A stretch of DNA of 64,000 nucleotides from Comamonas sp. GB3 AK4-5 (GTDB lineage: Bacteria > Pseudomonadota > Gammaproteobacteria > Burkholderiales > Burkholderiaceae_C). Positions 33,294 through 40,777 of the stretch are shown here, in pieces. Each line of letters opens with the position of its first letter. Position 1 is the stretch's first letter. A program made the translations under genes and the position numbers. The stretch lies in NCBI RefSeq assembly GCF_041320665.1, contig NZ_CP166730.1, forward strand, positions 3,286,001-3,350,000, read 5' to 3'. The notes beneath the pieces are model-generated. The model did no database searches. It was not told where the DNA came from and saw nothing but the letters and a program-made list of their open reading frames with translations.

Positions 33294-35769
33294 CCTTTCG
33301 CCCCGCCTTCCCAGGCAGCGCCGGCGAATCGGCAGAGGCTGTCGCTCCGGTCCGCATATCCCCCACATCCATTCCCGCCGTCTGCGCCCGCAGCATGGCC
33401 AGCACCGTGGCGCTTTCAACGCCTGGTGCACACAAAAAGCCCTGGTAAAAACCGCAGCCCATGCTCTGCAGCATCTCGCGCTGCGCCTGGGTTTCCACGC
33501 CCTCGGCCACGATTTCCACGTCCAGCGCCCGTCCCAGGCTGACCACGGCTTCCACAATGGCTTTGTCGCTGGCATCTTGCGGCAGGCCGCGCACAAACGA
33601 CTGGTCCACTTTCAGCTTGCTGATGGGCATGCGCTTGAGATAGGCCAGATTGGAATAGCCCGTGCCGAAATCATCGATCACCAGTTGCACGCCCAGTGCC
33701 GCCAACTGCTCTATGCATTGGACGATCACCGGCTCTTTTTGCAGCAGCACGGATTCGGTCAACTCCAGCTCCAGCCAGCAGGCCGGCAGGCTGTAGGTGC
33801 TCAACAAACCAGACACGCGCACGGCGAAGTCTGGCTGCAGCAGCTCCAGCGAAGAGACATTCACCGAAATCTGGATGGCAACGCCCTGCTTGAGCCAGCG
33901 CGCAGCCTCGCGAATGGACTGCTCCAGCACCCAGGCGCCCATCTTGACGATAAAGCCCGACTCTTCCGCCAGGGGGATGAATACTGCGGGTGACACCACG
34001 CCCAGTTGCGGATCGGTCCAGCGCAGCAGGGCTTCGCAGGCCACGATGCGGCCCGTGGCCATTTCCACCTGGGGCTGATAGACCACGCGCAATGCCTCAT
34101 GACTGAGCGCCTGACGCAGGGCATGCTCCATTTGCATGCGCCCCAGCAGACCGGTGGACATGGCGGGCTCGTAAAAGCCGTAATTGCCCTTGCCATTGGC
34201 CTTGACGCGGTACATGGCCGTATCGGCCTGCTTGACCAGCTCATCCAGACTGCGACCATGGTCGGGATACTGGGCCATGCCGATGCTGCACTGCACCGAG
34301 AACCCCAGTCCATCCAAGCCAAAGGGCTCACGCATCACGTCCTGGATGCGCTTGGCCACGCGCTCCGAATTGGGCATTTGGCAGTGGTGCAGGTAGAGAA
34401 CGAACTCATCACCCCCCAGCCGGCACAGCACGTCGTGCGGGCGCAAACAGGATTGCAGGCGCTGCGCCACCAGCTTCAGCACGCGGTCCCCGAACTGGTG
34501 ACCCAGTGAGTCGTTAATGATCTTGAACCTGTCCAGGTCCAGGAACAGAACCGCAAAGCTGCTCTCGGGCGACTCGGCAATGGCCCGCTCGACATGCTGC
34601 CCCAGAAACAGGCGGTTGGGCAGCCCGGTCAGGGCGTCGCTGAAAGCCAGTTGCTCGATCTGCTGCTGCGCGGCCTGCTGCTGGGTGAGGTCGCGCATAA
34701 AGCCCACGCTTTGCTGCAGCTTTCCATGCTCGTCCCGCGAAGCCACCCAGGACAGGCGCACGGCACACAGGCTGCCATTGGCCCGCTGCAAGGTACGGTT
34801 GCCCTCCCAGTAGCCCACATCACCCCAGGCACGTGCCACCTCTTCCTGCCAACCCTGCTCGCAGTAGTCGAAAAGCTCTGTAGCGCGCGTCCCTTCTGGA
34901 AAGCCTGCTCCCAAAAGCTGTGTGCAAGCCGGGTTGGTCTTGACAATGGCACCTTTCGCATCCGCGATGAAGATGGCATCCAGACTGCTCTCGAAGACCT
35001 GGGCTGCAACCCGCAACCCGTTTTGAATTTCGGTGGCCTGCGTGATGTCGCGAAAGGAAAAAATACGCCCTGCCGGCACACCGTGGCGCAGCAGGGGCAC
35101 ACTGCGCCGCTCCACCACGCGCCCATCCAGCAGCTGCAGCGCGTCGCATGTGTGCAGCTGTGGCTGCTGCCCCAACTGCTCGAGCAATTGATCGTATGCC
35201 TTGGGCTGCTGCACCTGGCTGCGCAGAAAAGCCAGCACGGCACTGTCATTGCGCTGCAGCAGCAATGCGTTGGGCATGGCCCAGATTTCCGCCAGCTTGT
35301 GGTTGAAGGCCCGAATCTGTCCGTCCGCGCTACACACCAGCATGCCGTCCGCAGCAGAGTCCAGCGTGGCGCGCAACTCAGCCAGCAGGCTTTCCAGCTC
35401 GCGCTCCGTGGCGTCCTGCTCGCTGCGGTCCATCAAGGTCCAGATCAGCCAGCCTGCGCCATGGGCATCCTGAATCTGGCGAATGCATTGCTCCACCGGT
35501 ATCACCCGGCCGCTGGCATGCAGCACCTGGGTGTAGGTGACCTGCCCCTGGGCAATATCGGCCAGGTCGTTCCAGCGGTAGACATCCTGCGGCGCTGCCG
35601 CCAGATCGCGCACATGGCAGCCCTGCAGCTGCTCGCGGGGCAGGCCCACCAGTTGCTGGGCCGCGCGATTGGCATACACCACCGTCAGCGATGAGGGCGC
35701 AACCACCCAGACCGCCTCACTCATCCAGTCAAAGGCCTGGCACCAAGCCTGCAGAGGATGCGTGCTCAT
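33262..35769 (-). CDS. PAS-GGDEF-EAL cyclic-di-GMP protein
   Basis: This 835-residue cytoplasmic protein has three PAS-type sensor modules (about 10-120, 130-250 and 265-385). A GGDEF domain follows with an intact GGDEF at 452-456 in RLGGDEFVLYL, then an EAL domain with EAL at 579-581 and DDFGTGYSNLAYLKRMPISK. Both domains retain their signature residues, so it could make or break c-di-GMP; EAL activity usually dominates. No membrane segment is seen. The start at 35769 has GGGAGG upstream and overlaps the HD-GYP stop (ATGA). The last ten codons lie antisense to the 3' arm of 6S RNA. Confidence 0.93.
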   Translation of the reverse strand: MSTHPLQAWCQAFDWMSEAVWVVAPSSLTVVYANRAAQQLVGLPREQLQGCHVRDLAAAPQDVYRWNDLADIAQGQVTYTQVLHASGRVIPVEQCIRQIQDAHGAGWLIWTLMDRSEQDATERELESLLAELRATLDSAADGMLVCSADGQIRAFNHKLAEIWAMPNALLLQRNDSAVLAFLRSQVQQPKAYDQLLEQLGQQPQLHTCDALQLLDGRVVERRSVPLLRHGVPAGRIFSFRDITQATEIQNGLRVAAQVFESSLDAIFIADAKGAIVKTNPACTQLLGAGFPEGTRATELFDYCEQGWQEEVARAWGDVGYWEGNRTLQRANGSLCAVRLSWVASRDEHGKLQQSVGFMRDLTQQQAAQQQIEQLAFSDALTGLPNRLFLGQHVERAIAESPESSFAVLFLDLDRFKIINDSLGHQFGDRVLKLVAQRLQSCLRPHDVLCRLGGDEFVLYLHHCQMPNSERVAKRIQDVMREPFGLDGLGFSVQCSIGMAQYPDHGRSLDELVKQADTAMYRVKANGKGNYGFYEPAMSTGLLGRMQMEHALRQALSHEALRVVYQPQVEMATGRIVACEALLRWTDPQLGVVSPAVFIPLAEESGFIVKMGAWVLEQSIREAARWLKQGVAIQISVNVSSLELLQPDFAVRVSGLLSTYSLPACWLELELTESVLLQKEPVIVQCIEQLAALGVQLVIDDFGTGYSNLAYLKRMPISKLKVDQSFVRGLPQDASDKAIVEAVVSLGRALDVEIVAEGVETQAQREMLQSMGCGFYQGFLCAPGVESATVLAMLRAQTAGMDVGDMRTGATASADSPALPGKAGRKVSAKTATPSS

Positions 35770-37100
35770 GACACCTCCCCTTGCTGAACCAGCAACGGAA
35801 CGGCCCGCTCGAAGAAATAGCACACACGTTTGCGCGGAAGGAGATAGTCCAGCACCTCGCGCGGCAGCTGCGATGGCCGCAGGCTGCGCTTGATCACCAC
35901 CCCGGGCAGCTGCGCCAAGGCCACGGGCTGTGCATCGTCTTGCGCCACATCGGCCTGGTACAGCAGCACCTGTGGCTTGAGTGGCTGCGCGCTGTCCACC
36001 GCCACCACCATGCCGTAGCGCTCATCGCTCAGTTGCACCACCGAGCCCGGGGGATACACCCCCAGCACGCGCACAAACAGCTCCACGAACTCGCGCGTGA
36101 AACCGCCGCGGCGTTGGGCAAAAAGCACGGAAAGGGCCTCGTGCGGCGTCATGGCCGAGGCCAGACCCACCGGATTGCACAGCTTGTCATAGCAGTTGGT
36201 CAGCGCCAGGATTTGCCCTTCCACCGTCAAGTCCTCCTGCAGCAGGTGCAGCGGGAACCCCGACCCATCTGCCGCCTCGTGGTGCTGGGCAATCGCCGTC
36301 AACACCCGTGCCGACAGCCCCATGCGCTGGGCATAGGCCACCGAAGCCCCCACATGCTTTTCATATTCCTGCCGCTGGCCATCCGTGAGCCCAGGCAGGT
36401 TCTCTGCACAGCGCGGATCGATATCAAGCTTGCCCACATCGTGCAGCAAAGCCGCCAGACCCAGATCCATCAAGCACGCCGCATCCAAGCCATGCGCCTT
36501 GCCGAGCAGCAGCGACAAGACCGTCACATTGATGGGGTGGGCACCTTGCCGCTCCCCCACGTTTTCGGACAACAGCCGGATGGTGGTCTGCGAGCTGTCC
36601 AGCAGCTCGGTGATGTAGTCCCCCACCAAACGCTGGCTGGTTTGCAGAGCTTGTTCGGGAGCGCTCACCACCTCATCCAACACCTTGCGGTATCCATCAG
36701 CTGCCACCGTAAAGCGTTGGTTGCACATTTGCAATGCGGCACGCTCCGTACGGACCGCGAGTGGTCCGTCTTCCTGCGGCTGACTCCGGCGGGGCGGCAC
36801 GCTTTGTCCCGAAGACCTGGCCTGCATCAACAGGGGGGCAGGTATGCGCAAGGGCTGCTGCTCCGTACCGTCACCTTCTGCAATTGAAAGGGAAAGTAAA
36901 GCAGGCGATATCTCCGCATCACTTTTGGCAGGAATACAACGGATTGAGCGTATTCCCAGCGACTGCAGCGCCTGGATTTGCTCCGGGCTGCCGATGCGAA
37001 AACTGCTCACAGGAAAAGGATGGCGCAGCCAGCCGATGTCCAGCTGGATATACATGCCTATGCAGACATCCTGAATATCGATGAAAAGGGATTGCGTCAC
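35766..37100 (-). CDS. HD-GYP domain c-di-GMP phosphodiesterase
   Basis: This 444-residue protein has an N-terminal DUF3391-like segment (FIDIQDVCIGMYIQLDIGWL, then IPAKSDAEISPALLS). The HD-GYP domain at about 175-345 has LLHDVGKLDID (HD at 220-221) and HHEAADGSGFP. The GYP triplet is GFP here, a common variant. It hydrolyses c-di-GMP if the metal ligands are intact. I prefer the GTG at 37100, six bases after GGAG; an upstream GTG at 37118 is the alternative. It is translationally coupled to the GGDEF-EAL gene downstream, giving a two-gene signalling operon. Confidence 0.92.
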   Translation of the reverse strand: MTQSLFIDIQDVCIGMYIQLDIGWLRHPFPVSSFRIGSPEQIQALQSLGIRSIRCIPAKSDAEISPALLSLSIAEGDGTEQQPLRIPAPLLMQARSSGQSVPPRRSQPQEDGPLAVRTERAALQMCNQRFTVAADGYRKVLDEVVSAPEQALQTSQRLVGDYITELLDSSQTTIRLLSENVGERQGAHPINVTVLSLLLGKAHGLDAACLMDLGLAALLHDVGKLDIDPRCAENLPGLTDGQRQEYEKHVGASVAYAQRMGLSARVLTAIAQHHEAADGSGFPLHLLQEDLTVEGQILALTNCYDKLCNPVGLASAMTPHEALSVLFAQRRGGFTREFVELFVRVLGVYPPGSVVQLSDERYGMVVAVDSAQPLKPQVLLYQADVAQDDAQPVALAQLPGVVIKRSLRPSQLPREVLDYLLPRKRVCYFFERAVPLLVQQGEVS

Positions 37101-37235
37101 ATCGTCTCCGCCACCCAAAACGGCCAGCGCATCAACCCAAACGCCTCATTATGACGACAGACAAAGCCACATTAGCTTGTAGGCACCCAACTTATCTGGT
37201 TGCCCCCATGTGATTTCACCTGCACGCCACATATG

Positions 37236-37973
37236 TCAGCGGCACCACTGCGAGGGCTGCACCACCACATCCATCCACAACGCCCAGACAGACACAGCCA
37301 CCAGCAAGGCACCCGCCACCCGCATGCCCCAGGCCGCACGCCACTGGGGCAGCACGCTGACGCGGCGCCACAACCAAGGCCCAGCCGCCAGCCACAGCCC
37401 GGTGCCGACACCAAAGGCCAGCATGCTCACCGCCCCCAGCCACACGCTACCGGCCAAAGCAGCCACCAAAACGCCAGAGTACAGCAAGCCGCAGGGAAGC
37501 AGTGCCCACAGGCAACCGGTGAGCCAGGTGCCACCCGGCATATGCAGCCAGCGCTGCACCACCGCCCACAGCTGGCGACCGCTGCGCTCCAGCCAGGCAG
37601 GCTGGCGTGCCTGAAACAGCAGCAGCAAACCCCAAGCCAGCGCGGCCAGGTGCAGCATCACCCACAAGGGGTGCAGCGCCGTGGTGCGATCGGAAAACCA
37701 CGCGACGCGCTCCATGGCATAGGCTGCCACGCCACCCAGCGCTGCATAGCCCAGCAAACGCCCGCCATGAAAGGCCAGCCAACGCGCCGAAATCCGGGAC
37801 TGCCGGGCCGGCTGCACACCATCCGCATGCACGGGAATGCTGGTACGGGTGCCGGCTTCCGGCCCCAACTCCAGCCCCGTCACCGCCGCGCAAGGCGCTG
37901 CGCACATTGCAAGACAATGGGGCCCACCCACGAGCCCCATGAAAAATGCCGTCCCCAACAACGATAGCCACAT
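37236..37973 (-). CDS. Sulfite exporter TauE/SafE-like (DsbD_2/UreH-like) membrane protein
   Basis: This 245-residue protein has six hydrophobic segments. The N-terminal motif LVGGPHCLAMCAAPCAAVTG carries the conserved GxxHCxxMC-type metal or thiol site. The second half begins TWLTGCLWALLPCGLLYSGV, also with Cys-Gly. Proteins of this group next to hemN, fnr and cbb3-oxidase genes are thought to take part in copper or heme handling for oxidase assembly. It starts three bases after the hemN stop, so the two form one operon. The name SafE reflects the annotation family, not a proven sulfite role. Confidence 0.85.
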   Translation of the reverse strand: MWLSLLGTAFFMGLVGGPHCLAMCAAPCAAVTGLELGPEAGTRTSIPVHADGVQPARQSRISARWLAFHGGRLLGYAALGGVAAYAMERVAWFSDRTTALHPLWVMLHLAALAWGLLLLFQARQPAWLERSGRQLWAVVQRWLHMPGGTWLTGCLWALLPCGLLYSGVLVAALAGSVWLGAVSMLAFGVGTGLWLAAGPWLWRRVSVLPQWRAAWGMRVAGALLVAVSVWALWMDVVVQPSQWCR

Positions 37974-37976
37974 GGG

Positions 37977-39359
37977 CTAGATGATCCGGGAAAACCGTGC
38001 CCGGGTCTTGCCAGCCTGCAAATGTCGGTCAAACACCATGGCCACTCCGCGCACAAAGAACCAGCCCTTGGAGGTCACGCGCACACCGTCGCTGCGAATC
38101 TCCACCAGACCTTGTTCTGCCTGCGGCTCCAGCAGCTCCAGCTCATTGGCAAAGTAGCTCTCGAAATTCAGCAGCCAGGCTTGGCTCATGGGCTCGAACA
38201 GCACCTCGCCCTGGCACATCAGCGCCATGATGACAGCGCGGCGCACCAGATCATCGCGGCTCAGTGCCAGACCGCGCACCACGGGCAGTTGCCCCTGGTC
38301 GAGGAAGTCGTAGTACTCCTCCAGCGTCTTGGCGTTCTGGCTGTACGTCACACCCACGCGGCCGATGGCCGACACACCCAGCGCGATCAGATCGCAATCC
38401 GGCTGCGTGCTGTAGCCCTGAAAGTTGCGGTGCAGCCGCCCCTGGCGCTTGGCGATGGCCAAGGCATCGTCCGGCAGCGCAAAGTGGTCCATGCCCACAT
38501 AGACATAGCCGGCCTGCATAAAGGCATCAATGGACCGCGACAGCATGGACAGCTTGTCACCGGCTTGCGGCAGCTCTTCCGTCACGATGCGGCGCTGCGG
38601 CTTGAAGCGCTCGGGCAGATGGGCATAGGCATACAGCGCAATGCGATCAGGGCGCAAGGCAGCCACCTGCTCCAGCGTCCGGTCAAAAGACTCGGCCGTC
38701 TGGCGTGGCAACCCATAGATCAGGTCCACATTGATCGATTGAAAGCCGATGTCGCGTGCGGCCTGCACCAGCTCGAACACCTGCTCGGCAGGCTGCTCAC
38801 GGTGCACGGCTTTTTGCACATCGGGATCGAAATCCTGCACACCAAAGCTCAGGCGGTTAAAGCCCAGGCGCGCCAGATGCAGCAGGCGCTCGCGTGTCAC
38901 CGTGCGCGGGTCGATCTCGATCGAGTATTCCCCTACGGCCTCGAAGGAAAATTTCGCTCGAAGCATCGTCATCAGTTGCGACAACTCGCTGTCAGACAAG
39001 AACGTAGGCGTTCCGCCGCCAATGTGCAGCTGGCTGACGGCCTGCCCCTCACCGCAATGCGCCACCTGCAAAGCCACCTCTTTTTCCAGGTACTGCAGAT
39101 AGGTGTGCGCACGCTCATGGTGCTTGGTGATGATCTTGTTGCAAGCGCAGTAGTAGCACAGCGATGCGCAAAACGGCACATGCACGTACAGCGACATGGG
39201 CAGCGCCTTGGCGGCCGAGTTGAGTTTGCGTTGCTGCAAGGCCAACTCGTAATCTCCAGGGCCAAAGGCTTCGATAAATCGGTCAGCTGTGGGATAGGAG
39301 GTATAACGGGGCCCAGGCACGTCATACCGACGAAGTAGCTCTGGCGTTACAGCAGTCAT
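37977..39359 (-). CDS. hemN: Oxygen-independent coproporphyrinogen III oxidase HemN
   Basis: This 460-residue radical-SAM enzyme converts coproporphyrinogen III to protoporphyrinogen IX under low oxygen. The cluster motif CASLCYYC has Cys64, Cys68 and Cys71. Also seen are RYTSYPTADRF, LHIGGGTPTFLSD, EIDPRTVT, RLSFGVQDFDPDVQKAVHR and VDLIYGLPRQT. Length fits HemN (about 455). I chose the ATG at 39359 after AAGGAA; the frame continues upstream only through the promoter. An FNR box lies 57-70 bases upstream, in the region shared with fnr. Confidence 0.96.
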   Translation of the reverse strand: MTAVTPELLRRYDVPGPRYTSYPTADRFIEAFGPGDYELALQQRKLNSAAKALPMSLYVHVPFCASLCYYCACNKIITKHHERAHTYLQYLEKEVALQVAHCGEGQAVSQLHIGGGTPTFLSDSELSQLMTMLRAKFSFEAVGEYSIEIDPRTVTRERLLHLARLGFNRLSFGVQDFDPDVQKAVHREQPAEQVFELVQAARDIGFQSINVDLIYGLPRQTAESFDRTLEQVAALRPDRIALYAYAHLPERFKPQRRIVTEELPQAGDKLSMLSRSIDAFMQAGYVYVGMDHFALPDDALAIAKRQGRLHRNFQGYSTQPDCDLIALGVSAIGRVGVTYSQNAKTLEEYYDFLDQGQLPVVRGLALSRDDLVRRAVIMALMCQGEVLFEPMSQAWLLNFESYFANELELLEPQAEQGLVEIRSDGVRVTSKGWFFVRGVAMVFDRHLQAGKTRARFSRII

Positions 39360-39415
39360 TGTGTGAATTCCTTGTGTGCTGGCTGCACTGTGCCCCAAGC
39401 AAGAAATGTCACACT

Positions 39416-39429
39416 TGACACTCATCAAG
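39416..39429. promoter_or_regulatory. FNR box, hemN side
   Basis: TTGAC-ACTC-ATCAA matches the FNR consensus TTGAT-N4-ATCAA with one difference. It lies 57 bases before the hemN ATG, a distance that allows activation of hemN when oxygen is low. Confidence 0.7.
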
Positions 39430-39457
39430 ATACAAGCAAACTACACCTGCGACAATT

Positions 39458-39471
39458 TGATTCAAATCATT
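39458..39471. promoter_or_regulatory. FNR box, fnr side (candidate autoregulation)
   Basis: TTGAT-TCAA-ATCAT matches the FNR consensus at nine of ten positions. It lies 110 bases upstream of the fnr ATG and could give autoregulation. Its centre is 42 bp from the first box, so both may act on the divergent pair. Confidence 0.7.
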
Positions 39472-39580
39472 CGAGCCTTCCCTCCACTTTTCTGCTTCGA
39501 TCCCCCTCGCCCCACATTCCGATAATCCTTCAGCATTACGTCCGATGGCCCGTTCCGCGGGATCCCAAGGCGTCATTACC

Positions 39581-40303
39581 ATGACCCCCCCCCCCATCAA
39601 AGTTACCTGCTCCAATTGCAACCTGCGCGAACTGTGCATGCCCAGCGGCCTCAATGAGCAGCAGCTGCAACGTATTGATGAAATTGTGGCGACCCGCCGC
39701 AAAGTAAAGCGTGGAAGCACCCTGTTTCGCAATGGCGAGGCCTTCACCTCGCTCTATGCCATCCGTACCGGCTTCTTCAAGACCTGCGTGGCCACGGAAG
39801 ATGGCCGCGATCAAGTCACCGGCTTCCAAATGGCAGGCGAGATCATTGGCCTGGATGGCATCGTGCACGACCACCACACCTGTGATGCCGTGGCACTGGA
39901 AGACGCCGAAGTCTGCGTGATGCCTTTCGATCGCCTGGAAGATCTCTCACGCGAAGTCACGGCACTGCAGTCCCATGTGCACAAGGTGATGAGCCGCGAA
40001 ATCGTGCGCGAGCATGGCGTGATGCTGCTGCTCGGCAGCATGCGCGCAGAGGAGCGCCTGGCCGCCTTTGTGCTGAACCTGGTGCAGCGCCTGCATGCCC
40101 GCGGCTTTTCCTCGTCCGAGCTGGTGCTGCGCATGACGCGCGAAGAAATCGGCAGCTACCTGGGGTTGAAGCTGGAAACCGTCAGCCGCACCTTCTCCAA
40201 GTTCGTCGAAGAAGGCCTGGTCGAAGTCAAGCAGCGCCATGTGCGCATCCTCGACACCGAAGGCCTCAAGCGCATCGTCAACAGCCAGCACGAGTGCGCA
40301 TGA
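39581..40303 (+). CDS. fnr: FNR-type oxygen-sensing transcriptional regulator
   Basis: This roughly 240-residue CRP/FNR-family protein carries the four Fe-S ligands: Cys10, Cys13 and Cys19 in VTCSNCNLRELC, and Cys101 in DHHTC. The cyclic-nucleotide-like barrel follows (LFRNGEAFTSLYAIRTGFFK), then a long dimer helix. The helix-turn-helix LRMTREEIGSYLGLKLETVS ends in RTFSKF, whose Glu-x-x-Ser-Arg pattern reads TTGAT. I prefer the ATG at 39581; an in-frame ATG at 39545 is upstream. Eleven C residues follow the start codon directly (39585-39595). A terminator follows the gene. Confidence 0.95.
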   Translation: MTPPPIKVTCSNCNLRELCMPSGLNEQQLQRIDEIVATRRKVKRGSTLFRNGEAFTSLYAIRTGFFKTCVATEDGRDQVTGFQMAGEIIGLDGIVHDHHTCDAVALEDAEVCVMPFDRLEDLSREVTALQSHVHKVMSREIVREHGVMLLLGSMRAEERLAAFVLNLVQRLHARGFSSSELVLRMTREEIGSYLGLKLETVSRTFSKFVEEGLVEVKQRHVRILDTEGLKRIVNSQHECA

Positions 40304-40343
40304 TCCACAGCCCACGGCAGCTGATGCCGTGCGCGCCCTATTG

Positions 40344-40371
40344 AAAAAGCCTCCGTACGGAGGCTTTTTTT
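40344..40371. terminator. Bidirectional terminator after fnr
   Basis: The palindrome GCCTCCGTACGGAGGC is flanked by five A residues and seven T residues. It serves fnr on the plus strand and the small membrane protein gene (ending at 40393) on the minus strand. Confidence 0.9.
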
Positions 40372-40392
40372 CATGGTGGCATCTGCACCACA

Positions 40393-40647
40393 TCAGGCGG
40401 ATGCGGACGCCGCGTCGTTGATCTCCCGGGGCGAAAGCGCCAGCAAACAGGTCATCGCCGAAGCCATGATGGTGATGCCCCAGAACACAAAGAAAGCGGC
40501 GGTACAGACACCCAAGCGCGACGTCTCGGCACAGGCTGAGAACCGAGGCAGATCCAGTGGATCGACAAAGGCGAAGACCAACATCTCCATCACCCCGGCG
40601 GCCAGAAAGGCCGGCCAAACAATCCACATCCAGCGACGCAACAGCAT
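40393..40647 (-). CDS. Small two-helix membrane protein, unknown function
   Basis: This 84-residue protein has two hydrophobic segments (MWIVWPAFLAAGVMEMLVFA near residues 7-26 and AAFFVFWGITIMASAMTCLL near 50-69). Basic residues at the N-terminus (LLRRW) suggest both ends inside. A short periplasmic loop contains two Cys. Similar small proteins lie beside fnr and cytochrome-oxidase genes in related bacteria, but I recognise no named family. A terminator is downstream, and codon use is like the neighbours. Confidence 0.75.
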   Translation of the reverse strand: MLLRRWMWIVWPAFLAAGVMEMLVFAFVDPLDLPRFSACAETSRLGVCTAAFFVFWGITIMASAMTCLLALSPREINDAASASA

Positions 40648-40726
40648 GGGACTCTCCTTGTTGAGGGATACGCACTGCCATTGTCCCCAAGCTGGGCGCG
40701 GGCGCTCTAGCAGATACCCTAAACAT

Positions 40727-40755
40727 AAAAAAAGCCTGCATTGCTGCAGGCTTTT
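40727..40755 (-). terminator. Hairpin upstream of the small membrane gene, after the DUF349 gene
   Basis: An 11-bp stem (40730-40740 with 40745-40755) includes GCCTGCA/TGCAGGC. On the minus strand a run of T residues follows. It lies 23 bp past the DUF349 stop at 40778. Confidence 0.85.
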
Positions 40756-40777
40756 GAAGGTCAGCGTCTAAACGACC

